DNA of 64,000 bases from Calvatia gigantea (taxonomy: Eukaryota; Basidiomycota; Agaricomycetes; Agaricales; Lycoperdaceae). Where the stretch lies: assembly GCA_025093985.1 (NCBI GenBank), contig JACAAK010000012.1:1240001-1304000 (forward strand). Reading direction: 5' to 3'. The position numbers and the translations under genes are program-made. The notes under the pieces are model-generated. The model worked only from the letters and a program-made list of their open reading frames with translations, made no database searches and was not told where the DNA came from. Below are positions 1 to 11,153 of this stretch, one piece after another. Each line of letters begins with the position of its first letter. Positions within the stretch are counted from its first letter, which is position 1.

Positions 1-1475
1 CAAAAGGAAGGAGGATAGTTAAAAACTGTTGGGTATTTCTCAAAAAGTCTGATGGCCACCTGCGAGCTCACCTAGTTGCAAAGGGTTTCTCGCAGATTGA
101 AGGCATCGACTACAACAAGCTTTTCTCACCAGTTGTCTGCTACGAGTCCACGCATGTAAGCTTTGCACTCGCTGCAATCCACGATTGGGATATGCATAGC
201 GTAGACATAAAAACAGCCTATTTATATGGCAAACTGGATGAGGAAATATACATGGAACAGCCTGAAGGATTTTGACTCCCCGGGCAGGAAGGGAAGGTGT
301 GGAGACTTAAGTGAGTGATCTATGGCCTTAAACAAGCTAGTCACCAGTGGTGGAAAGAATTGCATCAATCTATGATTGAGCTGGGATTTACCCACTGCAA
401 ATCTGACTATGCTGTATATTTTCACAGACATCCAAAGATGAAAGAGCTTGTGGTAGCCATCATTTATGTTGATGACATGAATTTTTTGGGAAATAAAAAC
501 TCCCCCCTCCTCAAAGAGTTGAAGGGAAAGTTCACTAAAAAGTGGGAATGCAGAGACCACAGTCCCTGTGAAGAATTTCTTGGGATGAAAATCTCGAGGA
601 ATCGCTCCAAGTGTTAAATCTTCATCCAACAGGTGAAATACCTGGATAAGATCTTGCAGTGCTTCCAGGTTCCACAGTCTGCTGCGGCTAAAACACCATT
701 ACCCGCCAGCTTCCAGTTCATTACGAACAAGGAAACTGCATCAAACCCCTTCCGTCAAAAGTACCAACAATTGGTTGGTTCTCTAATGTACTTGATGATT
801 GGTACTAGGCCCGACATAGCCTTTGCCATAGTTAAGCTGGCATAACATGCTGCTAACCCTGCACCCGAGCACTATCATGCTGGAGTTCACATACTAAAGT
901 ACTTGTCTATGACGAGGAACTATGTGTTGAAATATGAAGGCGATACTGGGAAACCGATGGTGATGTTGGAATGTCTCAGTGACTTGGATTGGGCTCAAGA
1001 TACTGAAACCTGCCGATCTGTATCGGGAAATGTTTGTATGATTATGTCTGGTGCTGTTACCTGGACTTCACGATGACAAAAGACAGTTTCCTTATCGTCC
1101 ACTGAGGCAGAATATAAAGAACTGTCTGACACTTCACGACAAGTGAAATGGCTGTCACAGCTTCTGGAGGAGCTCAATATTGAGCACCCAACTCCTATTC
1201 TCTATGGCGACAATGATGGGTCCAAATTCTGGACTGAAAATCCCATTGTTGAAAAACGGTTGAAGCATGTGGATATTCATTACCACTATGTGTGAGAATT
1301 AGTTGAGGAGGGTATTATTGTTATTGGTGATGTGTCCTCACAAGACAATCCCACTGACATCTTTACAAAGAATCTTGGCATAACCAAAATCAATCTCTTC
1401 CACCCTGAGCTAGGACTTATTTTCGGTTCTGATATCAAAGCTTGGGACAAAGCTGCTCGATCGATGAAATGTTAA
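1..1475 (+). mobile_element. Degenerate Ty1/copia pol fragment (reverse transcriptase and RNase H)
   Basis: This is the 3' part of a copia polyprotein; its 5' part lies outside the window. Conceptual translation gives the copia RT start (LVAKGFSQIEGIDY), then DIKTAYLYG, IYGLKQA and the YVDD active site near 465-480. RNase H follows, with SSTEAEY near 1096 and the terminal DNPTDIFTK near 1345. The reading is broken by in-frame stops near 272, 310, 616, 843, 1075 and 1295. Several of these sit where the family has Gln or Arg, so CAA or CGA has become TAA or TGA. The last stop is at about 1473. A purine-rich tract at 1488-1500 follows directly, the usual polypurine primer position before a 3' LTR. 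The copy cannot encode active enzymes. Identification as copia RT/RNase H is secure; the exact element family is unknown. Confidence 0.9.
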
Positions 1476-1500
1476 TCTCCCTCCTTCAAGTGAGGAGGAG

Positions 1501-1844
1501 TATTAAATCTCAATCTGTACCACTATGTTGGTTCAGTCTATTTATAGCTGAAACGGGTTCTTGAGTACTTCACTCTTGAAGAGAGATAACGGACAATGTA
1601 CTAGACCGCACTCTAGGTTGCTGGTCATGGTCTATTAAATAGAACAATGTACACAGTATGCTCTGTATATGCTACTAGCAGATAAGACCTCACCTGTATT
1701 AGATAGAACAGTATACAGACCAGAGACATTAGATATATAAGACCTATGTAGTATGTGTACATTTCTTAGACAATTAAGTCTTTCTCTTGCCCATCATTCC
1801 TCTCAGATATCTGCTAGCTACAGTCTACAATGCGCATCTCAACA
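1501..1844 (+). repeat. Putative copia 3' LTR
   Basis: The segment starts right after the polypurine tract of the copia fragment and ends with CTCAACA. The start reads TATTAA, which fits a TGTTAA terminus with one G-to-A change, and so gives imperfect TGTT/AACA ends. A TATA-like stretch (AGATATATAAG) lies at about 1729-1739. The 5' LTR partner is outside the window, so the borders are inferred from one copy only. The segment does not resemble the LTR at 7600-7911, so it does not belong to the gypsy element downstream. Confidence 0.5.
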
Positions 1845-1944
1845 AACCCAGTGAGTATGACTCCCCTCCACCACTAGCGTAGCTATTGTGGTGTACTTGT
1901 CTTAACAAAACAGGCCTGAACAAAGACAACCCAGAAGCTAGTAT

Positions 1945-3072
1945 ATGAGCTCGAACCCAGACGAATATAGAGAACCAAATCTCGAAGTCACCAATGATGA
2001 ATCCAAAACATTGGACAAAGAGAAAACAGGGAATGCTGAAGTATCTGAAGAGCCAACCAGAGAAACATATGACAAACCCAGAGTAAACCCAGCAGAAGAA
2101 GAAGTACTATCAGAACTTCTAAACAAACTCGACCTAGCAGAAGAAGAGTTAATCCATCAGGAGAAATCAGATGAATCAAGCTCAGATGAAACAGAATCAG
2201 AAACCAACTCTGATATGACCAACAATGCAGTAGTACCCACAACAGTGCCCAGTGGGAAAGGCTTAGTGCCAGACCCAGGGTTTTTCAACAGCACCCACAC
2301 CAAATTTGACGACTGGTGGAGAGTGATGACACTCTTCATGAAGTTCAACAAAATAGTCTCAGTGGATAATAAAGCTATAGCAGTCTTAGCCAGGCTAAGA
2401 GGAGGAACAGCAGGAGCCTATGCTGCAATGAAGGCCCCACAAATCTTAAACAGAGAAGACTCAGTGGACTGGAAAGTATTCTCTGAAGACTTTAGGAAAA
2501 CCTTCTCTGATGATGCCTCAAACAGCAAAGCAGAATGGCAAATTGAGAAATTCAAACAGGGAAACAAAAACACTGCCAACTACCTAATCAAATTCCAAGT
2601 CCTAAAGAGCAAGGCAAAAACAGACAACAAGCATGCAATGTTCCTACTCAAGAAGAACACCAGACAGGACATTATCCACACCATCACAGGCTATCCACCT
2701 AGCACCAGGCCAGACACTTATGCAGAATGGACAGAAGCCATCCTCGCTGTAGGACAAGGATATGAAGCATCAGAATACTGAGGAGATAAGAAAACCAACA
2801 CTAGAACAACCTACAGAGGAATGGGAGAACCAATGGAGATAGGAAGTTGATGCTACATTTTCAATGCTGAAGGAAAACCTAAATGCTATAATTGTGGCAT
2901 TTTTGGACATATGGCCAAAGATTGCAAGAAACCCAAAGGGTTGACCTGCTACAATTGCAGAAAAATGGGCCACATAGCAAAGGCCTGCACTGCACCGAAG
3001 AAGATACAGGTCCGAGGAGTTAAAGAAGTCAATAATGAAGAAGGGAAGGATTTTTCTGAGAACTCTGAGTAG
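1945..3072 (+). pseudogene. Chromovirus gag (capsid and zinc knuckles), interrupted
   Basis: The open part (1945-2781, 278 codons) has an acidic N-terminus rich in Glu, Asp and Ser. It then shows a retrotransposon gag capsid-like region, with KFDDWWRVM near 2302 and a tail near 2720 resembling the PDTYAEW segment of gypsy gag proteins. After a TGA at 2779 and a second TGA near 2848, the same frame continues into two CCHC zinc knuckles (CYNCGIFGHMAKDC near 2881 and CYNCRKMGHIAKAC near 2950), which bind nucleic acid. It ends at TAG 3070-3072. Because the knuckles remain in frame beyond the stops, the intact protein was one gag of about 375 residues. The ATG at 1945 is the first in this frame. 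Confidence 0.8.
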
Positions 3073-3080
3073 GTGCTACC

Positions 3081-6000
3081 TTGAGAGTCAGAAAGCTTGT
3101 ATCTAGGATATCAGACAAATTCTACATGATTTCTCAGAGAAGAAAGCGCAAACTAAACCTAAAAGGGAAAATACAAATGGTGGAAAAGGAGATAACAGTG
3201 GATGTAATTGTCTACTCAGGATACACAACCAGCAGCATCAGCAAAAAACTGGTAGACAAAGAAGGGCTTCCCACCCAAAAACTGGAACAACAAATCTTGG
3301 TATTAAATGTGGATGGAACCCCAAACTAGGGTGGAAAAGTAACAGAAACAGCCACAATCAACATAGATATCCAAGGACACAAAGAACGGATTGAAGCATC
3401 AGTCATACAACTACAAGACTGTGCAGAAGTCTTCCTGGGGCATGACTGGCTGGTCAAACATAACCTGGAAGTAGATTGGAATAATGGAGAAATCAAGTTC
3501 ACCCAGTGCCCACCAAACTGCCAATTCCCCCACCAAAACATCCCCATCATGGAAAAGATACAAGGCATGGCCAATACAGAAGATTTATGGGAAGAAGAAG
3601 ACAAACCAGACCTGACCAAACTGGAAGATTTGCCAGACTATGTACAGCTATTCACACATTTATTCAACAAAACAACATTTGATAAGCTTCCAGAACAAAC
3701 CGAATGGAATCATGAAATAATCCTAATAGAAGATGCCCCAAGGGAAATAAGTGTAGGGACGTACAACATAATGGTCAAGGAACAGGATGAACTCAAGGCA
3801 TTCATCAAAGAAAATCTAGAATTAGGACAAATACGACCATCAAAATCTCCATACGCAGCACTAACCTTCTTCATCCCCAAGAAAGACAGATCCAAGAGAT
3901 TAATCCAAGACTACAGATGGTTAAACAATGTAGTAGTCAAGGACAAAACACCGTTACCAAGAATTGGCAAGGTAATTGACAAGCTTGGGAAGGCCAAGTA
4001 CTTCAATAAGCTCAATATCATCTGGGGGTATAACAATGTCAGGATCAAGGAAGGAGATGAATGGAAAGCAGCATTTCTCACCAACGAGGGGCTCTTTGAG
4101 CCAACAGTCATGTACTTTGGCTTAAGCAACTTGATAGGGACCTTCTCCAGAATGATGACAAGCATCTTCTGCAACCTCCTGCAAAATGGAGACATTGTAA
4201 ACTACATGGACAACTTTGCCATCCCTGGTGACACCAAAGAACAACTAAAAGAACGGACCATACAATTCCTGGAACACACAGCACAATACAATTTATGCTT
4301 TAAACAAACCAAATGCATCTTTGATGCAGAAGAAATTCCAATGCTAGGAGTCAAAGTAGAACATGGATGAATTGAAATGGAAGAAGAGAAAGTCAAGTCA
4401 GTATGAGATTGGCCTGAGCCAAAAAGTACAAAAGGGGTAAAAAGATTCCTGGATTTTGCCAATTATTACCAATGTTTCATCAAGGACTTCAGCAAGATTA
4501 CAGGACCACTAAACAAACTCAAAGGAGTAGCCACATGGGAGTGGAATCAAGAACACCAGGCTGCATTCGATCATCTTAAAAAATGCATTACTGAAGAACC
4601 CGTGTTAACCCTACCACAGAGACAAGGCCAGTTCAGGGTAGAAGTCGACATGTCAGACTATGCATTGGGAAGCATGCTATCACAACTACAGAAGGACAAA
4701 TGGCATCCAATCGCCTTCACATCACGAATACTATTGCCGGCAGAATGCAACTACAAAATATATGACAAAGAACTACTAGCCATCATCCATGCCCTGAAAG
4801 AATGGAGACACTACTTGCTAGATGCTGAAGAAAAATTTGAAATCTGGACAGACCATGAAAATTTAAAATACTACTGCAAACTGCAAAAGCTGAATAGACG
4901 ACAAGCCCAATGGTACCTACACCTACAAGACTATGACTTCACGCTGCGACATGTACCTGGAAAAACAAACACGAAGGCCAACCTATTATCCCGAATCCAC
5001 CAAATACCAGAAGAACAAGAAGACAAACTAGTCACCATGATCCAAGAAAGCTGGCTGCAAACAGAAGACACAGATAACACAGTGCTCTTATAGGCAGAAT
5101 TATTCCTTGAGCCAATGTTCCTAGAACAGATCTGAAGCAAGTCCCAGCACAAGACAGCAGTCCTTACTGAGCTAAGAAAGCCAGAATCCAGTCTCACCGA
5201 AGACTACAGAATTATCTATAGACAGAATAGTGCATATGTTCCACCTGACCTGAAACTACAGGAAGAAATTCTAGCACAATATCATGACATTCCAGATGTG
5301 GGACACCCAGGTCAGCATAGAATGATGGAGCTCATCAACCACAACTACTGGTGGCCAACAATGAGAAAAGATGTAAAAAGGTACATCCGAGGGTGCCAAG
5401 CCTGCCAGAGGAACAAAGCTAGAATAACACCACTCAAATCACCACTCCACCCCCTCCCTATACTGAATGGACCTTGGGAAGAAATCAGCATCGACATGAT
5501 CAGACCACTACCAGAATCAGAAGGGAAAGACACAATACTGGTCATCATCGACCGATTTACAAAAATGATACAACTCATAGCGACAACAACAGATGTTCCC
5601 TCCAAGGACATCACAAGGATTTATCAAGATGAAATATGGAAGCTGCACGGATTGCCAAGGAAGGTGCTAAGCGATCGAGGACCCCAATTTACATCAGAAT
5701 TCACCAAAGAGCTATTCAAAGGGCTCAGTATAGAACGAAACCTATCAACAGCATATCACCCACAAACCAATGGACAAACAGAATGCATTAACAGAGAAGT
5801 GGAAACATACATCCACCTATATTGCAATTATGACCAAAACAACTGGGCAGAATGGCTTCCCATTGCAGAATTCCAGTACAACGACAAATGACATGGAGGG
5901 ACACAAAAAACACCATTCTTTCTAAACTACAGGTGAAACCCATGGAAGGGCAAGAATGAACCAGCAACAAACAACCCCGTTGCCACTGAATTCCTACAAC

Positions 6001-6584
6001 ATCTTCAGGCTGCCCGAGATAATGCCGCATCAGCACTATGGACATATCAAGAAAAGATAAAACAATAACATGACCATAGTAAAATCCACACTATAGCATT
6101 TCAAATAGGCAATGCGGTATGGCTGGAAAACACCAATATCCATACCAATCAAACATCAAAGAAGCTAGGCCAAAAATGGTATGGACCTTTCCTTATCAAG
6201 AAAAAGATAGGAGAAGCGGCATACTGGCTAGCCTTACCAGAAGGATGGGCCATCCATGATGTATTCAATGAATAGCTCCTGACACCAGCCCACAAGGCTG
6301 AGTTCCCAAGTCAAAGACAACCATCAGTGCCCGACCTGATCATCATCAACAATGAAGAGGAGTACAAAGTGGAGGAAATCTGCGGATGAAGAAAATGCAG
6401 AAGGGGCTATCAATTCCTAGTCCATTGGAAGGGATACAGCAATGAAGAAGATACGTAGACAGTGGAATCCAACCTGACAAATGCTCAAGATGCAATAGCA
6501 GATTACCAAAAGAGGCATCTGGAGAATACCCATAAAAAAGGGGGTAGAAGAACCAAAAAATCATTACCAAACCAAAGAAACTAG
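3081..6584 (+). pseudogene. Chromovirus pol polyprotein (protease, RT, RNase H, integrase, chromodomain), interrupted
   Basis: Everything lies in frame 3 with no frameshift. Protease: the catalytic D-S-G triad is YSG near 3219, so the active-site Asp is lost. RT runs from about 3780 to 4300 (FFIPKKD, IQDYRWLN); the usual YxDD catalytic box reads YMDN near 4204, so the second Asp is altered too. RNase H is about 4600-4990 (TSRILLPAECNY, WTDHENL). The integrase HHCC finger is about 5283-5400, and the core has DRFTKM, DRGPQFTSEF and the YHPQTNGQTE box near 5755. The chromodomain is at about 6345-6530 (FLVHWKGY). Stops occur at 3327, 4368, 4404, 5091, 5130, 5889, 5934, 6066, 6273, 6387 and 6453; most fit C-to-T at CAA/CAG/CGA and one fits TGG to TAG. 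The terminal TAG is at 6582. The frame is -1 relative to gag, as is common in the family. The chromodomain normally guides integration to heterochromatin. Confidence 0.88.
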
Positions 6585-6590
6585 CCAGAC

Positions 6591-7592
6591 ATGCCTTTCT
6601 CCCAAGCCAACCATGTCACTATTCATTCCCTCGTCTACCCCAACCCAACCACAATCTCCTCTGTTCCCCTCCCAGAACCAGGCAACAATCAAGCACCTGC
6701 CCCTCAGGGCACTCATTACAACCTTGCCACCACACCATCCCCAGCATAGGGGCTCCTTGAATCCCTACTAAAAGACATTGACAAGGCCACCAACAGTGAA
6801 ATAGAAACCATCACCACTCAAAACAAATGGCTAGTCGTCAACAGGTACATTGTCCTCGCCACCATATACATCACCTTCACTGACATGTATGCAGGGTTTG
6901 CCAATATGTCCTCATCCACCAACCAACACATTCCCACCATCTTCCAAGCCTTAGGACAATCCATGCTCACACCCAACAAACAAGACCATGTCCACAGTCT
7001 CCACAACCACATTGACCTTGGACTAGAAGTATTCAAACACCTTGATATTGCCAACATCTTCCTAGAGCTCGCCAATGTAGCAATAAACCTACTTAGATGT
7101 GATAAGACCACTGAAGATCTGGAGATCAATGCCCTCGTTGATAGGATCCATAGTACCCCCTCCGAGCTCCACACCATGATCAACCCCATGCTACTGACCT
7201 GATCCAATACACCCATGGACAAAGAAACAACTGTCTCCATAAAAGAAGAAGTCAACTCACTCTGCCATTTCATCAAAACTATCACTCCACCACAACTTGT
7301 ATCAGTTTTTCTCCCTCCCACAAGGTTTCGCACTGTGTTACCAGGACAAGAAAAGGACCAACACTACTGGAAAATGATAGTCAAGAACTATTGGGACAAC
7401 TCCACCACAACTGACTTCCCATTCAACAGTGTCCCAGTCCCTATCCATCAGGATGGCTGAAGCCACTTGCCCATCTTCTTCGTGTACTTGAATGATGGAA
7501 AGTACCTCATCAGAGCCACCAAGAAAGCCCTTGCCTCTGCCATAGTCAATGGTGACTTTGACAAAGCTTCCTGAGGCATGAAGCCAAATTAG
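6591..7592 (+). pseudogene. Third ORF of the gypsy element, unknown function, interrupted
   Basis: About 334 codons in the same frame as pol, beginning with ATG 6591 only six bases after the pol stop and ending just before the polypurine tract. Stops at 6747, 7200, 7458 and 7572 break it; each fits CAG-to-TAG or CGA-to-TGA, so the frame was once open. The predicted product is Thr/Asn/His-rich at the N-terminus. It then becomes helix-prone and hydrophobic (LEVFKHLDIANIFLELAN near 7026), with repeated acidic-polar segments. I see no signal peptide, no clear membrane anchor and no furin-like site, so nothing supports an envelope protein. I do not recognise the family. It sits where some gypsy elements carry extra genes. 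Confidence 0.6.
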
Positions 7593-7599
7593 GGGGTAT

Positions 7600-7911
7600 T
7601 GTTATGGATTTTCACTGATCATATCGTACTCCATCCCTGTCTGCATTTCTATACCACTAGTACATCTGTTTCACCTATTCCTGTTGAGCAATCTCTGGCT
7701 ATGACTTGCAATAACTACTACACCTACCTTACTGGACGTTTCATGTAGTTACCCCATCCATTCAACTGGATGACTCTCTGTATTTAAGCATACATACATC
7801 CACTGTATTCAGTACACTTAACCATCTCTTGTTCTCCCCTTACTCGCCCTCAAGTCTTAGCCCAAAGTTGAAAGTTGCAACCTGAGGTAAACTCAGACTA
7901 AGATCATAACA
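7600..7911 (+). repeat. 3' LTR of the gypsy element
   Basis: A 312 bp segment bounded by TGTTATGG and ATCATAACA, with perfect 5 bp inverted ends (TGTTA/TAACA), immediately after the purine tract AGGGGGTAT. It contains a TATA-like TATTTAAGC near 7781, consistent with an LTR promoter. No second copy is present in the window, so the borders rest on the termini and the polypurine tract. Confidence 0.75.
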
Positions 7912-9478
7912 CATATGGACCAAAGGATTATCCACACCTACCAGGAATTGCCACTTACCATATACAATGAAATAGTCTATATTAAAGACTAACTTAACAT
8001 TAATGGCATATATACAAGAAACATATAAAATTTATGGAAATCTTGTCTTTCCACAATGTTTTCTTTTTGTACAGCAGGTAAGTGTTATCTAATTTCATGA
8101 AATATCTTTGGCTTTCATAGGAACCTGCTTAACTTGTTGTAACAGTACTAGCAATGTTTGAGTAGAACAACCTTATCTAGAATGAGATTATGAATACAGA
8201 TATTTTCTCACATATTTCTACTATAAATAATTGTTATGACTCATATCCAATTGTTATATATAGATATGACTCACTATAACTCATAACTAGTCATTATATA
8301 TAGATCTCCCATTGTCTACCACATTAAAATACATCTATAGATAAATTTCCCATTGTTCTCTATATGAGGTAATGCTTCCATATACATGTCCATATAGTAT
8401 ATAAACCTCTCAAACCAAGGTAGAAATCTCCATTGTTTCTACTTGGTTTGCTAAAGACTCAATAACAGTTTTTAACAACTCCAATAGTGATATTAAGTCT
8501 ATAGCTCCACTACTATACTTAATCCCTCTCTACTTGAATATTATCAACTATGTTGAGGCAAGACCTTTGATTGTCAGTGTACATAGCCTTTAAAAAAGAG
8601 TTTCCTTTTGTAATGTACATCTTTAACATTACAGTACTTGGTAAGAAATAAGGTAGATGTTAACATAACAAATAACTTTTGCCTTTTATCCTTTAAAGTC
8701 ACAAAATATTCTTGGTATCTGTATATTGCTACAGCCCCTTATTTTTTCAAAATCAGAATTACTGGAGCACTTTAGACAGCTGTTTATTTTGGGCTATATC
8801 CTCCAGAAACCACAGTTATTCAAATGTTGGGTATACTTCCTGATTTGCATAACTTGTATTCTTTTGGTATACAATTTGTAGAAAATGGGCAGTTTATCTT
8901 AAAGTACCTCAAATCTTTCAAAAATCTTTTGGTAAGTTATTTCTTATTTCTCTCTATATCTTATTACTTACTTGATCTTTAAAATAAAGAAATGAATGAA
9001 GAATATAAATATGATCAACTTGGATAATATTAATTACTCTGCAACCCTGTACATGTATTTCTATAAAGTCTGCCAACCTGAACTTGTTAACATCCTTTTG
9101 AGTTCCATTATCATCAAGTGTTTAATTATATACCATGGATGCACACCTGAAACAAATGGTGCAGTAGTCAATGGAAACATCTTGTTGAGGATAAGTGGAT
9201 CAGAGATAGATTGATGTTTAGTCAGGGTGACAGAATCTTTGAGAACAAATGAATTAAGTGAGACACCAGTCAGGTGTTGTTCTGTCAGCAGCCAACCTGC
9301 AGTCTCCACAAAATTACTACTACTATGCCACTTCATTCATAAACTACTCTTTATGTTTCGCATGTTCTGGTATTTCAGCTGTATGAACTTATTGATCTCT
9401 TGTACTGTAGGGTATAGGGTATGATGATACATTAGTTTGACACCTGTGAGGTTACTAGGTGACAACATACCAAGTTCG
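7912..9478. other. AT-rich spacer without a recognisable gene
   Basis: About 1.57 kb of strongly AT-rich sequence. Short ORFs on both strands (for example 8996-9214 on the plus strand and 9061-9336 on the minus strand) show no motif I recognise. The part from about 8240 to 8450 holds degenerate short repeats (two copies of TTATATATAGAT, several of CCATTGT) and a hairpin. It is probably relic transposon or intergenic DNA. Confidence 0.5.
8411..8450. repeat. Imperfect inverted repeat (hairpin)
   Basis: Arms 8411-8426 (CAAACCAAGGTAGAAA) and 8436-8450 (TTTCTACTTGGTTTG) are complementary except for one bulged base and are separated by nine bases. No coding context. It could be a relic of a small mobile element or chance in AT-rich DNA. 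Confidence 0.55.
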
Positions 9479-11069
9479 TTAGGAGCTTCCTGAGGTATCT
9501 GTGTCTGACATCAACATCATGTCATTCACATGGCTGGGTTCAAAACTCACAAGATGACCTGCGTTGGGTATCCTCACGTTTGATGAATTCTTCGGCCTGA
9601 CCCACACCCGTAAATGTGCGGAACCTGGAGCGCCAAGCCTGGTATCTTTGCATTTGTACCTGGACAAAGTGGACAAGATGGAATGGTACTCACTCTCCGG
9701 CTGCGAGTTTTCCAGGTACAATCCAATAGAGCTCTATCTTATCATCTAGATTTTTCATCCGGTGGTACACCTCAAACTGTGTCAGCGTAGCGGCGAAGAC
9801 GATGGCCTCCTGAATTCCTGGCATCTTTAACCGGGTTACGGGTCCACCACAGGTGTCTCTCGTATCATGGAGGCCGCATTCGACGTAAATTTTGAGGATT
9901 TCAGGATCCCAAGATTTGAAGAAGGGATTCTCTTGAAAGCTTGCGAGTGCTTCCTCCCTATAATTTCGTAAGTACCACTGGCAATTGCTAGTGGGGTGAC
10001 GCACTTGGATGCCCAGACTGAGCGACGGCTGAGGGCACTGTGTATCAAGCCGGAGACTCGTGCATCCGCTAAGCCTTGTTCTTCAATATCATAGGGTTTG
10101 ATAATGACGGGGTCAACCAGAATAAGAGATGAGAAGAGCTTGGGGTTCTCTAGGGCAGCGAAAGTCCTAAGACACGGGATGAAGGAGCATGTATTTGAGC
10201 GAAGAGTAAGGGCCTCACGTTGAACAGCCACCATATGAATGTCCTATACCCAATACCGTCCGGTACTTGAAACCCTGAACCTGTCGAGAATGAGTCTCTT
10301 CGAGAGAAACGCGTCGAAGATGCGTGGGCAACGGCGCATCAGTGATGCGTGAAGGAATGAAATATTGTAGAAAGTTCAAGATGTCGCGTCCGTTATCAGC
10401 CCAGTCGACTTGAACCAATTTTAGTGGATGGGCACCAATTGAAAAAGTTGAACCACGCACATAACCACCCCAAGGAATCCCTGTTCAAAAGAATAGAATC
10501 ACCGTGCTGCACGGCCTCCCAAGACCAAATTTCATCCACCAATCCACCCGAAGGCGCATCCAAAATAAGTTTAATTACAGGTTCCCAAATCTACAAAGGG
10601 AGAGAAGTCACGACTTTAGTCTTTAAGACCCCGGCAGTGAGTTCTGACGCACCTCCTTGGGGAACCCGTTGGCATGGGTGAGGAACAGAGTCAAGCCCGC
10701 GCCCGTTGCCCCTTTCCGTACGTAGCGATTCAAGCAATTCCACAAAAGTATAGGATGCCCAGAAGATGCTGGTGGTGATCCTAGGGTCCGCAACTGGGCT
10801 CGGATCTTCTGGTTGTGGCTAGTTTGATCAGCTTTCGATAGATCCGGGGGAGGCGGGGGTGGTATTGGGGCGTATGGCAGAGTTCGTAGACATGCCGCAG
10901 GAATAATATGCGTAGAGAGGGTGAAAGGAGCGTCGAATGGAAGTTGTCGAGGCTTAGAGGGGAGCGCCGGGTATTCAAGAGGCTCTGGAGGCGGATAGAC
11001 AGGGATGGTTTTACGAGGGGTTATTGTCCTCCATGTGTAAGGCTTGACTGGGGGATATGTGGAGGTCAT
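9479..11069 (-). CDS. Alpha/beta-hydrolase fold protein
   Basis: Six exons separated by introns at 10591-10652, 10409-10460, 10167-10218, 9958-10004 and 9639-9693. The exon lengths sum to 1323 nt, giving an intact protein of 440 residues. The fold signature is complete: an oxyanion-loop segment THANGFPKE, the nucleophile elbow GIGHSYGG (Ser in G-x-S-x-G), an acid-containing region around LYWIVPG, and the catalytic His in IPNAGHL near the C-terminus. The layout resembles the fungal family that includes yeast peroxisomal Lpx1, annotated elsewhere as toxin-biosynthesis-like hydrolases; the substrate cannot be read from the sequence. I chose the ATG at 11069; an in-frame ATG at 11151-11153 would add 28 residues. 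The C-terminal tripeptide GSS is not a PTS1 signal, so peroxisomal location is not supported. No frame interruptions. Confidence 0.8.
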
Positions 11070-11153
11070 GATGATGGTTGGGAGGACAGGGACAATTTTG
11101 AGCAAGGGAGTATTTAAGGCGGAGGGACGTTGAGTTTTGTGGCTCCGGAACAA

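Larger units (their letters stand above)
1945..7911 (+). mobile_element. Ty3/gypsy chromovirus retrotransposon, decayed, without a visible 5' LTR
   Basis: A long element with gag (frame 1), then pol and a third ORF (both frame 3), then a polypurine tract (7590-7598) and a 3' LTR (7600-7911). Domain order is capsid-like gag, two CCHC zinc knuckles, protease, RT, RNase H, integrase and a C-terminal chromodomain, which is the chromovirus layout. No sequence similar to the 3' LTR occurs upstream of gag; a copia LTR lies there instead. The body is poor in CpG compared with the flanking genes and carries more than ten in-frame stops, mostly readable as CAA/CAG/CGA to TAA/TAG/TGA. No indel breaks the pol frame, so decay has been by point mutation. 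The element is non-autonomous. Confidence 0.85.

Noticed and set aside
1524..1844. 5' LTR of the gypsy element
   Set aside because: No similarity to the 3' LTR at 7600-7911, and its position after the copia polypurine tract fits copia better.
3000..3072. Gag-pol -1 slippery heptamer
   Set aside because: The T-rich stretch before the gag stop does not match X-XXY-YYZ in the zero frame.
6591..7592. Envelope gene of a retrovirus-like element
   Set aside because: No signal peptide, no cleavage site and no clear membrane anchor.
9061..9336. Minus-strand ORF of 91 codons in the AT-rich spacer
   Set aside because: No motif, no neighbouring exons, and the composition fits chance.
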